This document shows positions 26,848 to 35,266 of a DNA stretch of 64,000 nt, one piece after another. Under the pieces are notes generated by a model, which saw only the letters and a program-made list of their open reading frames with translations, did not search any database and was not told the DNA's origin. The first letter of the stretch is position 1, and each line of letters begins with the position of its first letter. A program made the position numbers and the translations under genes. Origin of the DNA: Aeromicrobium sp. Sec7.5 (GTDB lineage Bacteria; Actinomycetota; Actinomycetes; Propionibacteriales; Nocardioidaceae); assembly GCF_036867135.1 (NCBI RefSeq), contig NZ_JBAJIJ010000001.1, positions 620,001 to 684,000 on the forward strand, read 5' to 3'.

Positions 26848-27288
26848 GTGCCCTCGCTGCTGCTGCTCAACGGTCCGAACCTGAACCTCCTCGGCACGCG
26901 CGAGCCCGAGGTGTACGGGTCCGAGACGTTGGCCGACGTCGTGGCCCTCGTCGAGGCCACCGCGGCGGAGCTGGGCTACTCCGTCGAATCACTGCAGAGC
27001 AACCACGAGGGTGTCCTGATCGACGCGATCCACGCGGCGCGATCGACCGCTGCCGGCATCGTCATCAACCCCGGGGGACTGACCCACACGTCGGTCGCGC
27101 TGCGCGACGCCCTGACCGGCGTGGCCCTGCCGTTCGCCGAGGTGCACGTGTCGGACGTCCACGCGCGCGAGAGCTTCCGCCACCACTCCTACCTGACCGA
27201 CGTCGCCTCGGTCGTGGTGGTGGGCGAGGGCGTCGCGGGATACGGGCGGGCCGTGCGCGAGCTCGTCGCCGTGCTCCCGACGGGCTGA
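26848..27288 (+). CDS. aroQ: Type II 3-dehydroquinate dehydratase
   Basis: 146 residues. The N-terminal [18 protein letters not shown] contains the catalytic Tyr and Arg loop, with [30 protein letters not shown] and [17 protein letters not shown] completing the active site. The enzyme dehydrates 3-dehydroquinate in the shikimate pathway as a dodecamer. GTG 26848 gives the usual family N-terminus and is leaderless. Other aro genes are not in the window. Confidence 0.96.
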   Translation: MPSLLLLNGPNLNLLGTREPEVYGSETLADVVALVEATAAELGYSVESLQSNHEGVLIDAIHAARSTAAGIVINPGGLTHTSVALRDALTGVALPFAEVHVSDVHARESFRHHSYLTDVASVVVVGEGVAGYGRAVRELVAVLPTG

Positions 27289-27295
27289 GGCGGTC

Positions 27296-28201
27296 TCAGG
27301 CGGCGTCGACGCCCTCGACCGGAGCGAGGTCGGTGCGCGGCTCGCTCTCGACCCGCAGCAGCATCTTGCGGACCGCGCGGTTCATGGCGTGCATGAAGAC
27401 CGAGTAACCGATCGGGAAGTACCGCTGCGCGTACCAGCCGAAGCGGATGTCGGACGACGTGAACGCCGTGTGCCGGCCCTTCTCGACCCCGCGGATCATG
27501 GCCTCGGCGGCCTTCTCCGGACTCACCGCGTGCTTCTCGAAGCCGCTGACGGCCTTGACGACACGGGGGTCGGTGCGGTCGACGCCGACGATGTCGACCG
27601 TGCCGACGAGCGGGGTGGCGACGGCGCCCGGGCACACCAGCGTCACCCCGATGTCGTGCGCGGCGAGGTCGAAGCGCAGGACCTCGCTGACGCCCCGCAA
27701 ACCGAACTTCGCGGCGCTGTAGGGGGCGTGCAGTGGCAGGCCGAACAGGCCGGCAGCCGAGCTCACGTTGACGACGTGGCCACCTCGACCGGCCTCGATC
27801 ATGGCCGGGACGAATGCATGCATCACGTGGATGGGACCCATGAGGTCGACCTCGACGGTGCGGCGCCAGTGGGCGAGGTCGAGGTCCTGGATGCGACCCC
27901 ACGTCGAGATGCCCGCGACGTTCATGACGATGTCGACCGCGCCGACCGCGGCGTGGGTGCGGCCCGCGAAGGCGACGACGGCGTCGGCGTCGGTCAGGTC
28001 GAGCGCCTCGTGGTGCGCCACGAGGTCACCGTGACCGGCGTCCGTGAGGAGGGCGATCGTGCCGGCGAGACCGTCGGCCTGGATGTCGGTGAGCACCAGG
28101 CGGCCACCGCGCTGGGCGACGAGCAGGGCCGTGGCGCGGCCGATGCCGCTGCCGGCACCCGTGACGAGCGTGAGCGCTCCGGTGAACCTGGTCCTGCGCA
28201 C
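27296..28201 (-). CDS. SDR family NAD(P)-dependent oxidoreductase
   Basis: 301 residues of the classical short-chain dehydrogenase fold. The cofactor motif VTGAGSGIGRA is near residue 14, NVAG near 95, and the catalytic Ser with YSAAKFG (YxxxK) follows near 147-165. A C-terminal extension of about 60 residues (KHAVSPEKAAEAMIRGVEKG, then YFPIGYSVFMHAMNRAVRKM) may contact membrane or substrate. The GTG at 28201 has GGGAGGCGAC as ribosome site. The upstream AT-rich stretch contains TTGTC twice, 11 bases apart, as a possible operator. Confidence 0.9.
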   Translation of the reverse strand: MRRTRFTGALTLVTGAGSGIGRATALLVAQRGGRLVLTDIQADGLAGTIALLTDAGHGDLVAHHEALDLTDADAVVAFAGRTHAAVGAVDIVMNVAGISTWGRIQDLDLAHWRRTVEVDLMGPIHVMHAFVPAMIEAGRGGHVVNVSSAAGLFGLPLHAPYSAAKFGLRGVSEVLRFDLAAHDIGVTLVCPGAVATPLVGTVDIVGVDRTDPRVVKAVSGFEKHAVSPEKAAEAMIRGVEKGRHTAFTSSDIRFGWYAQRYFPIGYSVFMHAMNRAVRKMLLRVESEPRTDLAPVEGVDAA

Positions 28202-28307
28202 GTCGCCTCCCGGGCGGGTGATGGGGCTGACAATTAGTTGGACAACCGTATCAGTTTTGACGCGACCGCGGGGTGCGTGTCGCCAGGATCGTGTCGGTCC
28301 CGCGCAC

Positions 28308-28313
28308 TAGCGT
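28308..28313 (+). promoter_or_regulatory. -10 element of exonuclease gene
   Basis: TAGCGT here predicts an RNA start near 28320. The GGGAGG at 28327-28332 then serves ATG 28337, so this is a short-leadered message. Confidence 0.45.
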
Positions 28314-28336
28314 GACGCCCAGACGTGGGAGGCACG

Positions 28337-29125
28337 ATGGAAAACGCAGGATTCACCAAGAGCGGTGACTCGACGGGCGACAGCCCGGGCCAGCTCCCGT
28401 TCTTCACCCGGGCGTTCGCCTCGGTGGCCGAGCGCCGCTGGCACGACGGTCCGCTCGCCGCGCTCGACTTCGAGACCACGGGTGTCGATCCCCTCCACGA
28501 CCGCGTCGTCAGCTTCGCGCTGCTCACCGACGAGGAGGCGCACGACGGCCTCGTCGACCCGGGCGTCCCCGTGCCGCCGGCCGCCTCCTCGATCCACGGA
28601 CTCGACGCCGCGGCCCTGCAGGGTGCGCCGTCGTCGGTCGTCGCGATCGCGGTCGTCGCCCGGTGGGTCGATCGCCTGGTCGACCGCGGGGTGCCGCTCG
28701 TGGTGTTCAACGCGTCCTACGACCTCACGATGCTCGCGGCCGAGTGCCGGCGCCACGGCATCGTCGAGCCCGACTGGTGGCGGCTCGTGGTCGTCGACCC
28801 GTACCTCGTCGACTGGGGCCTGGCGCCCCGCCGCCGCGGGCAGCGTCGTCTCGTCGACGTCGCCGAGCGGCTCGGGGTGCGGCTCGACGCGGCCCACGAG
28901 GCCAACGCCGACGCCCGCGCGGCGCTCGAGGTCGCCCGGGTGCAGGCGGCGCGCAACCCGCAGATCGCCGATCTCACGGGTCGTCAGCTCATGACCCAGC
29001 AGCAGCGGTGGTTCTCCGCCAAGGCTGAGAGCTGGAACCGGTGGGCCATCGACCACGGCCGGTCGTTGGACGACCCGGCCGGTTGGCCGCTCGCGTCGGC
29101 CGTCAGCGACCTGCGCACCGCCTGA
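28337..29125 (+). CDS. DnaQ-like 3'-5' exonuclease (DEDDh)
   Basis: 262 residues. Exo I is ALDFETTGVDP (catalytic D and E), Exo II is VFNASYDLTMLA (D), and Exo III is AAHEANADARAALEV (H and D). It is therefore an RNase-T/DnaQ-type nuclease, presumably active. The C-terminal 50 residues (QQQRWFSAKAESWNRWAIDH) are shared with actinobacterial 'exonuclease domain' proteins rather than polymerase III epsilon. ATG 28337 is preferred because GGGAGG lies five bases upstream. The last codons fall in a 21-base tandem repeat. Confidence 0.9.
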   Translation: MENAGFTKSGDSTGDSPGQLPFFTRAFASVAERRWHDGPLAALDFETTGVDPLHDRVVSFALLTDEEAHDGLVDPGVPVPPAASSIHGLDAAALQGAPSSVVAIAVVARWVDRLVDRGVPLVVFNASYDLTMLAAECRRHGIVEPDWWRLVVVDPYLVDWGLAPRRRGQRRLVDVAERLGVRLDAAHEANADARAALEVARVQAARNPQIADLTGRQLMTQQQRWFSAKAESWNRWAIDHGRSLDDPAGWPLASAVSDLRTA

Positions 29126-29199
29126 GGCCCATTCGACACCGCCCGAGGCGCATTCGACACCGCCTGAGGCGCATTCGGTACCGCCCGAGGCTCACTCGA
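29116..29199. repeat. 21-base tandem repeat over two convergent stop codons
   Basis: Four back-to-back units (29116-29136, 29137-29157, 29158-29178, 29179-29199) of the form CACCGCCTGAGGCGCATTCGA with a few changes. Unit 1 contains the exonuclease stop (29123-29125) and unit 4 the PlsC stop (29192-29194). The period is a multiple of three, and unit 3 repeats the in-frame TGA. Confidence 0.92.
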
Positions 29200-29794
29200 G
29201 GCTGTCGCCGATGCGGGCGACTGCCGCGATGTCGAGCGCGTGGGCCGTCTCGGGATCCGGGGCCGTCCCGCCGCGATCGTGCGGGAGCCACCACCGGTCG
29301 TCGTCGCCACGCGGGCTGTCCGGGTAGGCGTCCATCGCCGCGTCGAGCAGCGCCGCCAGGGCGTCCTGCAAGCGGGCCGTCAGCTCCTCGGCCGTTTCTC
29401 CCGCGGCCGCTGTCAGTGGCTCCCCGACGCGGATCGTCACGGGGATCCGCCGGCGCAGGCTGCGGTGGCCGTCGACCGTGAGGATCCGGTGCCCGCCCCA
29501 CGTCACGACGGGCACGATCGGTACGCCGGCCTCGATCGCGAGCGCGGCCACCCCCCGCCGCAGTGGCTTCACGAGCCACGAGCGGCTGATCGTCGCCTCG
29601 GGGAAGACGCCCACGACGTCGCCGCGCTCCAGCCACCGGCGGGCGCGCCGGTAGGCCACGGCTCCCGACGTCCGGTCGACCGGGATGTGGCCCATACGTC
29701 GCATGCCCCAGCCCACGGGTCCCCGGCCGAACAGGGACCGCTTGGCCATGAACCGCACCAGGCGGGGGGGCGGCCCGGGCGGGGCGCCGGCCGC
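29192..29794 (-). CDS. 1-acyl-glycerol-3-phosphate acyltransferase (PlsC family), 5' end lost
   Basis: About 190 supportable residues covering the C-terminal two thirds of a PlsC-type acyltransferase. RLVRFMAKRSLFGRGPVGWG, then RMGHIPVDRTSG, the glycine/proline block VVGVFPEATISRS (normally FPEGTRS) and VPIVPVVTWGG are all visible. The N-terminus with the catalytic NHxxxxD motif is missing. Upstream of MAKRSLF the frame dissolves into Gly/Pro codons and then the homopolymer at 29795. I infer that the gene is intact in the organism and truncated by a bad assembly join, but a true pseudogene cannot be excluded. Confidence 0.8.
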   Translation of the reverse strand, partial: AAGAPPGPPPRLVRFMAKRSLFGRGPVGWGMRRMGHIPVDRTSGAVAYRRARRWLERGDVVGVFPEATISRSWLVKPLRRGVAALAIEAGVPIVPVVTWGGHRILTVDGHRSLRRRIPVTIRVGEPLTAAAGETAEELTARLQDALAALLDAAMDAYPDSPRGDDDRWWLPHDRGGTAPDPETAHALDIAAVARIGDSLE

Positions 29795-29843
29795 GGGGGG
29801 GGGGGGGGGGGGGGGCGCCCCCCCCCCCCCCCCCCCCCCCCCC
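29795..29843. other. G21-CG-C26 homopolymer palindrome, probable false assembly junction
   Basis: Twenty-one G (29795-29815), then CG, then twenty-six C (29818-29843). Left of it the PlsC gene is cut before its catalytic N-terminus; right of it two strong hairpins and the cpaB leader begin. Poly-G on both converging reads is a known artefact of two-colour short-read chemistry at hard templates, so sequence is probably missing here. Confidence 0.8.
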
Positions 29844-29855
29844 TCAGTCTTCGCC

Positions 29856-29888
29856 GGGACCTTGCGGTCCCAGACCGGCCGAGCCGGT
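29856..29888 (+). terminator. Two consecutive hairpins upstream of cpaB
   Basis: GGGACC-TTGC-GGTCCC at 29856-29871 and ACCGGC-CGA-GCCGGT at 29874-29888 are both perfect stems. They could terminate a gene lost in the junction (a pilin gene would be expected there) or structure the cpaB leader. Confidence 0.4.
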
Positions 29889-29945
29889 CGCCCCGCCTGC
29901 GTAGGGAGACGCCGGCGGTTCCACTTCAGATCTGAGGGAGCAGAG

Positions 29946-30626
29946 ATGAAGAAGCAAGTCATCGCGATTCTCGTCGCGGCTGTGCTGGCCATGCTGGCCG
30001 TCGTGGCGCTCGTCGTCTACGCCAACAACGCTGATGATCGTGCCCTCGAGGGCACCGAGACCGTCGAGGTCCTGCAGGCCACGGAGGACATCGCCGTCAA
30101 GACACCGGTCTCGGAGATCGCCGACAAGGTCGAGCTCGTCAAGGTGCCCAAGTCGGTCCAGATCCCAGGCGCCCTGACGTCCCTTGACGATCTCGAGAGC
30201 CAGGTGACGACGGTCGCGCTCGTGGCCGGTGACCAGCTGTCGGAGGCCAAGTTCGACGCACCGGAGTCAGTCAAGGGGCCGGCTGCGCTGCCCGATGGCA
30301 TGCAGCAGCTGACCATCCAGGTCGACGGTGCCCGTCTTGTCGGCGGCGCCGTCAAGGCCGGGGATCGCGTCGGCGTGTTCACGTCGTACCAGGCTGGACC
30401 GGTCACTTCGAATCCCCTCAATCAGATGCTTGTGCTCAAGGTCGACACCGGGGTGGCTGGATCCGAGACAGCCACAGGAGTGCTCGTGACCCTCGCCGTC
30501 ACGACCGTCCAGGCCCAGCAGATCGTGCACGCATCTGAGTTCGGCACGGTCTGGTTGACCCTGCAGAACGACACGACCACCAGCGACAGCCCGGGGACGA
30601 TTGACCTGACGGACGTGGCCCCATGA
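29946..30626 (+). CDS. cpaB: Flp pilus assembly protein CpaB (SAF domain)
   Basis: 226 residues. An N-terminal membrane anchor (IAILVAAVLAMLAVVALVVY) is followed by a SAF-like domain (EVLQATEDIAVKTPVSEIAD) and a beta-rich RcpC/CpaB domain (QLTIQVDGARLVGGAVKAGD, then RVGVFTSYQAG). CpaB is thought to gate or stabilise the Tad/Flp pilus channel at the cell envelope. The ATG has GAGGGAG as ribosome site. It is the first visible gene of the operon, with cpaE overlapping by ATGA. Codon use is slightly less GC-extreme than in the neighbouring housekeeping genes. Confidence 0.88.
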   Translation: MKKQVIAILVAAVLAMLAVVALVVYANNADDRALEGTETVEVLQATEDIAVKTPVSEIADKVELVKVPKSVQIPGALTSLDDLESQVTTVALVAGDQLSEAKFDAPESVKGPAALPDGMQQLTIQVDGARLVGGAVKAGDRVGVFTSYQAGPVTSNPLNQMLVLKVDTGVAGSETATGVLVTLAVTTVQAQQIVHASEFGTVWLTLQNDTTTSDSPGTIDLTDVAP

Positions 30627-31819
30627 TCGGCATCGTGCTCGTGGTCGGCAGCGACGACGAGGTCGCCGACCGCATCGGGACCGCCATCGGGTATCGGGTC
30701 GTCGCGCTGAGTGCGGCGACCGTCGCCTCCCCGAGCGTGAGCCTGCTGCGCGGCATGGACGCGTCCCAGCTGCCGGGGGTCATGGTCTTCACCGATGAGA
30801 TCCCGGTCGAGCGATCGATCTCGATGGCCGCCGAGGTCCATGCGGTCCGATCGGACGTCGTCATGATCCTGGTGTCGCGCGGTGAGGCGTCGATCTTGAT
30901 CGAGGCGATGCGCGCCGGCATCCGGGACATCGCGCCGTCACTCGATGACGCCACGTTCCTGGCGAACCTGCGGGCGACGCTCAGCGCGCAAGCCGGCACC
31001 GACGCCTCCGGGGTCGTGGCGACCCGTGTCGCGCAGCCCGTCGACTTCACCTCGCGGACCATCACGGTCCTCTCGCCCAAGGGCGGTGTGGGCAAGACCA
31101 ATATCTCGGTCAACCTCGCGGTCGCCTTGGCCGAGCAGTCGCCCATGGACGTCGTGCTGGTGGATCTCGACCTGATGTTCGGCGATGTCTCGACCGTGCT
31201 CGATCTGCGACCGACCCACACCCTCGAGGACGCCTTCAAGGCCGGTGGGCGCGACAGTCTGTTGCTCAAGACCTTCTTGACGGTCCACGACCAGGGTTTC
31301 TACGTGCTGTGCGGCGCGGAGTCGCCCGCTGCGAACGACAATGTCTCGGGCCCGGACGTGGCCGAGCTGATTCGTCAGCTGCAGTCGCAGTTCCGGTACG
31401 TGGTCGTCGACACTGCGGCAGGACTGGACGACGCAACCTTGGCCGCTCTTGAGGTGAGCCATGACGCGATCGTCGTGACGACGATGGACATGGCCTGTCT
31501 GCGCAGCGTGCGCAAGGCCGTGGAGCTGCTCGGTGAGCTGGCGCTGCTGCCGGCCTCGAAGTACGTGGCTGTCAATTTCGCTGACAAGCAATCTGGGCTG
31601 CGCATCAAGGACGTCGAGGCGGTCATCGGCCTGCCGGCCGACATCGTGCTGCCGCGTATGCCGGAGGTGCAGGCCGCAGCCAATCGTGGAGTGCCCGCGT
31701 TGACGGTCATGAAGAATGGTCCGTTCGTGAAGTCGATCCGCCACCTCGCGAAGCGGATCTTCGACCGCGCTCGTGAGATGGAGTCCAAGCCCGGACACAA
31801 GCGGCTGGAGGTGGCCTGA
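30623..31819 (+). CDS. cpaE: CpaE/TadZ-like pilus localisation ATPase
   Basis: 398 residues. Residues 1-130 resemble an atypical receiver domain ([20 protein letters not shown], lacking a clear phospho-Asp pocket). Residues from about 145 are a MinD/ParA ATPase: the deviant Walker [26 protein letters not shown] (Walker A') and [11 protein letters not shown] (Walker B). TadZ/CpaE proteins position the pilus machine at the pole or membrane. Start ATG overlaps the cpaB stop; the stop overlaps cpaF (TGATG). Confidence 0.92.
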   Translation: MIGIVLVVGSDDEVADRIGTAIGYRVVALSAATVASPSVSLLRGMDASQLPGVMVFTDEIPVERSISMAAEVHAVRSDVVMILVSRGEASILIEAMRAGIRDIAPSLDDATFLANLRATLSAQAGTDASGVVATRVAQPVDFTSRTITVLSPKGGVGKTNISVNLAVALAEQSPMDVVLVDLDLMFGDVSTVLDLRPTHTLEDAFKAGGRDSLLLKTFLTVHDQGFYVLCGAESPAANDNVSGPDVAELIRQLQSQFRYVVVDTAAGLDDATLAALEVSHDAIVVTTMDMACLRSVRKAVELLGELALLPASKYVAVNFADKQSGLRIKDVEAVIGLPADIVLPRMPEVQAAANRGVPALTVMKNGPFVKSIRHLAKRIFDRAREMESKPGHKRLEVA

Positions 31820-33213
31820 TGGCCCTCAGTGATCGCCTGGCCAATGCCCGCGAGATCAGCGCGGCACGTCTCGAGGCCGTGGACGTCGAGGACGCGCCGG
31901 ACGTCGACGGATCGATCGCCGCGATGTCGGCTGCCAACGAGGCCTTCGCCGAGATCAAGGTGCGGACCTCGGGCATCTTGTTCGAGCGGCTGGGATCGCG
32001 AGTCAATGATTCCTCGTTGACCGAGGAACAGCTGCACGAGATCGTGCGCGACGAGCTGACCGAGATCATCGAGGAGGACCAGCAGCTGCTCTCGCCGGAC
32101 GAGCGCCGCCGGCTGGTGCGCGACGTCGAGAACGACGCTCTCGGCCTCGGTCCGCTCGAGCGGTTGCTCAACGACGACAGCATCACCGAGATCATGGCCA
32201 ACCGCTTCGACCAGGTCTACGTCGAGCGCAATGGCAAGCTCACGCTCTCGTCGTCGCGGTTCACCTCAGAGGACCATCTTCGTCGGGTCATCGAGCGGAT
32301 CGTTTCGCGCATCGGTCGGCGTGTCGACGAGTCGTCCCCCTTGGTCGACGCGCGCCTGGCCGATGGATCACGCGTCAACGCGGTGATCCCGCCGTTGTCG
32401 GTCGACGGGTCTTCCCTGACGATCCGTAAGTTCTCGAAGACGCCCCTGCAGGTCAGCGACCTGGTGCGCTTCGGCAGCATGACCGAGCAGATGGCCAGCC
32501 TGCTCGAAGCGTGCGTGCTGGCGAAGCTCAACATCCTGGTGAGCGGCGGTACGGGCACCGGCAAGACGACGCTGCTCAACGTGTTGTCATGCTTCATCCC
32601 GCCGGGCGAGCGCATCGTGACGATCGAGGACGCGGTGGAGCTCAACCTCCAGCAGCCGCACGTGGTGCGGCTCGAGAGTCGCCCCCCGAACATCGAGGGT
32701 GCGGGTGAGGTCAAGATCCGCGATCTCGTGCGCAATTCGCTGCGGATGCGACCCGATCGCATCGTGGTGGGCGAGGTGCGCGGCGGTGAGGCCCTCGACA
32801 TGCTGCAGGCCATGAACACGGGCCACGACGGCTCGCTCTCGACGCTGCACGCCAACAGCCCTCGCGACGCGATGGCGAGGCTGGAGACGCTCGTGCTGAT
32901 GGCTGGGATGGACCTGCCGCTGCGGGCGATTCGCGAGCAGGGCGCCTCGGCAGTCGACCTGATCGTGCAGATCGGCCGGCTTCGCGACGGCAGCCGCCGC
33001 ATCACCCACGTCACCGAGGTTCTGGGGATGGAGGGCGACACGGTGGTGCTGCAGGACATCTTCACCTTCAACTTTGCCGCCGGTGTCGACGAGCACGGAA
33101 AGTTCCTGGGGCAGGCGAAGCCCACCGGCGTCCGCCCTCGGTTCAGTGAGCGGTTCGTCGACGAGGGCATTCATTTCGATCTGGCGAATCTCGCGGACAA
33201 CGGGGGGTGGTGA
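31819..33213 (+). CDS. cpaF: CpaF/TadA pilus assembly ATPase
   Basis: 464 residues of the type II/IV secretion hexameric ATPase family. Walker A is [12 protein letters not shown], the Asp box is [10 protein letters not shown], Walker B is [16 protein letters not shown] and the His box is [17 protein letters not shown]. The N-terminal 100 residues form the helical CpaF-type domain. It powers Flp pilus extension (and possibly retraction) at the inner membrane with TadB and TadC. Complete and presumably active. Confidence 0.96.
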   Translation: MALSDRLANAREISAARLEAVDVEDAPDVDGSIAAMSAANEAFAEIKVRTSGILFERLGSRVNDSSLTEEQLHEIVRDELTEIIEEDQQLLSPDERRRLVRDVENDALGLGPLERLLNDDSITEIMANRFDQVYVERNGKLTLSSSRFTSEDHLRRVIERIVSRIGRRVDESSPLVDARLADGSRVNAVIPPLSVDGSSLTIRKFSKTPLQVSDLVRFGSMTEQMASLLEACVLAKLNILVSGGTGTGKTTLLNVLSCFIPPGERIVTIEDAVELNLQQPHVVRLESRPPNIEGAGEVKIRDLVRNSLRMRPDRIVVGEVRGGEALDMLQAMNTGHDGSLSTLHANSPRDAMARLETLVLMAGMDLPLRAIREQGASAVDLIVQIGRLRDGSRRITHVTEVLGMEGDTVVLQDIFTFNFAAGVDEHGKFLGQAKPTGVRPRFSERFVDEGIHFDLANLADNGGW

Positions 33214-33215
33214 GC

Positions 33216-34154
33216 ATGCTGATCTTCATGGCCTGTCTGCTGATCGTCGGGGCACTGACGTCGTTCTGGGTCGCTGTGGCCGGTGCGCCGGTCCGGCGGG
33301 TCGATCGTCAACGCGTCGCGGCCTACGCCGTGGTCGAGCAGCCCACGATGCTGAACCGGATGGCGACAGCGGTCGAGACCAAGGTCGACACCGCAGTCAA
33401 GAGAAGCAACGGACGGCTGTTCACCGCTGAGGAGCTGGCCCTGGCCGGGATCGCGATGCCGGTCTCGAACCTCGTGATCCTCATGGGCTGCGGCGCGCTG
33501 GTGACGATCGCAGCCGGCTTGGTCCTGTTGAAGAGCCTTGTGGTGGGGCTGCTGCTTGCCGTCGCCGTCCCGATTGCGACCAAGCTCGCCGTGCGGTGGC
33601 GCACGGGGCGGCTTCGGCGCCGGTTCTCCGATCAGCTGCCGGGGACGCTCCAGATGATCGCGGCCTCGCTGCGCGCCGGTCACAGCTTCCCGCGTGCACT
33701 CGACGCGGTCGCGAAGGAGGCAGACGCCCCCATGCGCCCTGAGCTGGCCCGGGTCGTCAACGAGACGCGAGTGGGGCGTGACCTGCTCGTGTCACTCGAC
33801 GAGGTGGCGATGCGCATGGAGAGCGAGGACTTCCGCTGGGTCGGGGCAGCGATCGGCGCTCAGCGGGAGACCGGAGGCAACCTCAACGAGATCCTCGACC
33901 AGGTGGCGGCGACGATCCGCGACCGACAGCACATCCGGATGCAAGTCACGTCCCTGTCGGCCGAGGGACGGCTCTCCGCCATCATCCTCATGGTGCTGCC
34001 CGTCCTGATCGGCGGCTACTACGCACTGGTGGCGGGGGAGCAGATGGCGGTGTTCATCGACTCCGGTATCGGCAAGGGTCTGCTCGCAGGAAGTCTCGTG
34101 GCCTACGTCCTGGGCGGTTTCTGGATGAGGTCCATCGTCCGGATCGAATTCTGA
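33216..34154 (+). CDS. tadB: Tad pilus inner-membrane protein TadB (GspF family)
   Basis: 312 residues. An N-terminal helix, a pair of helices around residues 85-120 and C-terminal helices surround a cytoplasmic T2SSF domain (PGTLQMIAASLRAGHSFPRA, AAIGAQRETGGNLNEILDQV). TadB and TadC form the platform on which CpaF acts. I chose ATG 33216, with GGGGGG at 33202-33207 as ribosome site; GTG 33210, which overlaps the cpaF stop as GTGA, is also credible. Confidence 0.93.
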   Translation: MLIFMACLLIVGALTSFWVAVAGAPVRRVDRQRVAAYAVVEQPTMLNRMATAVETKVDTAVKRSNGRLFTAEELALAGIAMPVSNLVILMGCGALVTIAAGLVLLKSLVVGLLLAVAVPIATKLAVRWRTGRLRRRFSDQLPGTLQMIAASLRAGHSFPRALDAVAKEADAPMRPELARVVNETRVGRDLLVSLDEVAMRMESEDFRWVGAAIGAQRETGGNLNEILDQVAATIRDRQHIRMQVTSLSAEGRLSAIILMVLPVLIGGYYALVAGEQMAVFIDSGIGKGLLAGSLVAYVLGGFWMRSIVRIEF

Positions 34155-34166
34155 GGAGGGAATGTC

Positions 34167-35042
34167 GTGATTCTGATCGCTGCAGTCCTGTTGCTCGGCT
34201 CGCTCTCGGCGCTTGCCGTGGGGCTGGGAGTCGTCGCGACCGCCGACGGCGCTGTGCAGCGCCGTGCTCGTGAGCTCGCCGTCCGCGACGAACCGAGTCC
34301 CGGCGGCAAGCGGGTCATGGCGGTCAACCGCCTGCCGCGCGGCTGGCTCGCCAGCCTGACGCCCCCAACGCTGCTCGACAAGGTCGAGCGCAACCTCGTG
34401 CTCGCGGGCCGGCCCGATTCGTGGTCCCTCGACAAGGTCGTGTTGTACAAGCCGATCGGTCTCGCGTTCGGGGTGTTCTTCCTCTTGACCATGCTGTCGA
34501 ACGGAGGTCTGGCCCTTGTGCTCGTCGGTGTCGTCATGGTGCCGCTGGGGTACTTCGTGCCCGATCTGTTGGTACACAACATGGCCACCAAGCGACAGCT
34601 GCTGATTCAGAAGGAGCTTCCGGACCTCCTCGACCAGATCGTGATCTCGATCGAGGCCGGTGTGGGCTTCGAGCAGGCCCTGGCTCGGGCCGCCGAGCGG
34701 AACACGGGGCCCCTTGCTGACGAGATCCTGCGACTCACGCAGGACATGACGGTCGGGTTGGCTCGCCGAGAGGCCTACAACGCCTTGGCCGACCGCACGA
34801 CGGTCGACGATCTTCGCAACTTCTGCCGGGCCGTGGTGCAGGCGGAGGAGTACGGAATCTCGATCGCGTCGGTCGTCCGGAGCCAGGCGGTCGAGCTGCG
34901 GCACGCCCGCAAGATGCGGGCCGAGGCCGCGGCCCAGAAGGTGCCCGTCAAGATCCTCATCCCACTGATGCTCTGCGTCCTGCCGGTGCTGTTCATCATC
35001 GTGCTGGGCCCAGCTATCGTCTCCGCCTACGCGCGGAGCTGA
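34167..35042 (+). CDS. tadC: Tad pilus inner-membrane protein TadC (GspF family)
   Basis: 291 residues. Membrane helices lie near the N-terminus, around residues 100-135 and at the C-terminus (VKILIPLMLCVLPVLFIIVL). The T2SSF core has LLDQIVISIEAGVGFEQALA and FCRAVVQAEEYGISIASVVR. It is the second platform protein. The GTG start follows GAGGAGGG. A terminator-like double stem follows the stop, and no TadE/F or pilin gene comes after it. Confidence 0.93.
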   Translation: MILIAAVLLLGSLSALAVGLGVVATADGAVQRRARELAVRDEPSPGGKRVMAVNRLPRGWLASLTPPTLLDKVERNLVLAGRPDSWSLDKVVLYKPIGLAFGVFFLLTMLSNGGLALVLVGVVMVPLGYFVPDLLVHNMATKRQLLIQKELPDLLDQIVISIEAGVGFEQALARAAERNTGPLADEILRLTQDMTVGLARREAYNALADRTTVDDLRNFCRAVVQAEEYGISIASVVRSQAVELRHARKMRAEAAAQKVPVKILIPLMLCVLPVLFIIVLGPAIVSAYARS

Positions 35043-35103
35043 AGACCCGCTCCCTCGGGGGCACAGCCCGGGCCCATCCCGTGAGGGAGGTGGGTCCGGG
35101 TCT
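35043..35103 (+). terminator. Terminator of the tad operon
   Basis: AGACCCG (35043-35049) pairs with CGGGTCT (35097-35103) and CTCCCTC (35050-35056) pairs with GAGGGAG (35083-35089), leaving a seven-base bulge on the 3' side. An inner GGGC/GCCC stem can also form. It starts at the base after the tadC stop. Confidence 0.6.
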
Positions 35104-35131
35104 GTGTCGTTCAGGCGCGTTGCGGAGGGGT

Positions 35132-35179
35132 GGTGGCTTCGAGGCTCAGGCGCCAGAGCGCCTTCGCACCTCAACCACC
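35132..35179. repeat. TTCGAGGCTC palindromic repeat upstream of alkB
   Basis: The outer arms GGTGGCTTCGAGG and CCTCAACCACC are nearly complementary. The inner AGGCGC-CAGA-GCGCCT is a perfect stem. The 48 bases form one long imperfect hairpin. It is the best-preserved copy of this family in the window and lies between the tad terminator and the alkB promoter. Confidence 0.85.
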
Positions 35180-35192
35180 GGGTGGGACGTGG

Positions 35193-35248
35193 TTGACAGA
35201 TCACACACACTTGTCAAGTTGCTTGACATGTCATACCTTGGTGTCAAG
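35193..35248 (+). promoter_or_regulatory. alkB promoter with palindromic operator
   Basis: A perfect inverted repeat TGTCAAG-TTG-CTTGACA spans 35212-35228. A further half-site TGTCAAG lies at 35242-35248, and TTGACA at 35193-35198 resembles another. TTGTCA (35211-35216) and TACCTT (35233-35238), 16 bases apart, can serve as -35 and -10, so a bound dimer would block RNA polymerase. The TetR gene of the same operon is the natural candidate to bind it. Confidence 0.65.
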
Positions 35249-35266
35249 CGAGCCGAGGAGTTCAAC

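Noticed and set aside
29844..29945. Flp pilin gene before cpaB
   Set aside because: The remaining 100 bases contain only hairpins and a ribosome site; no pilin-like frame exists on this side of the junction.
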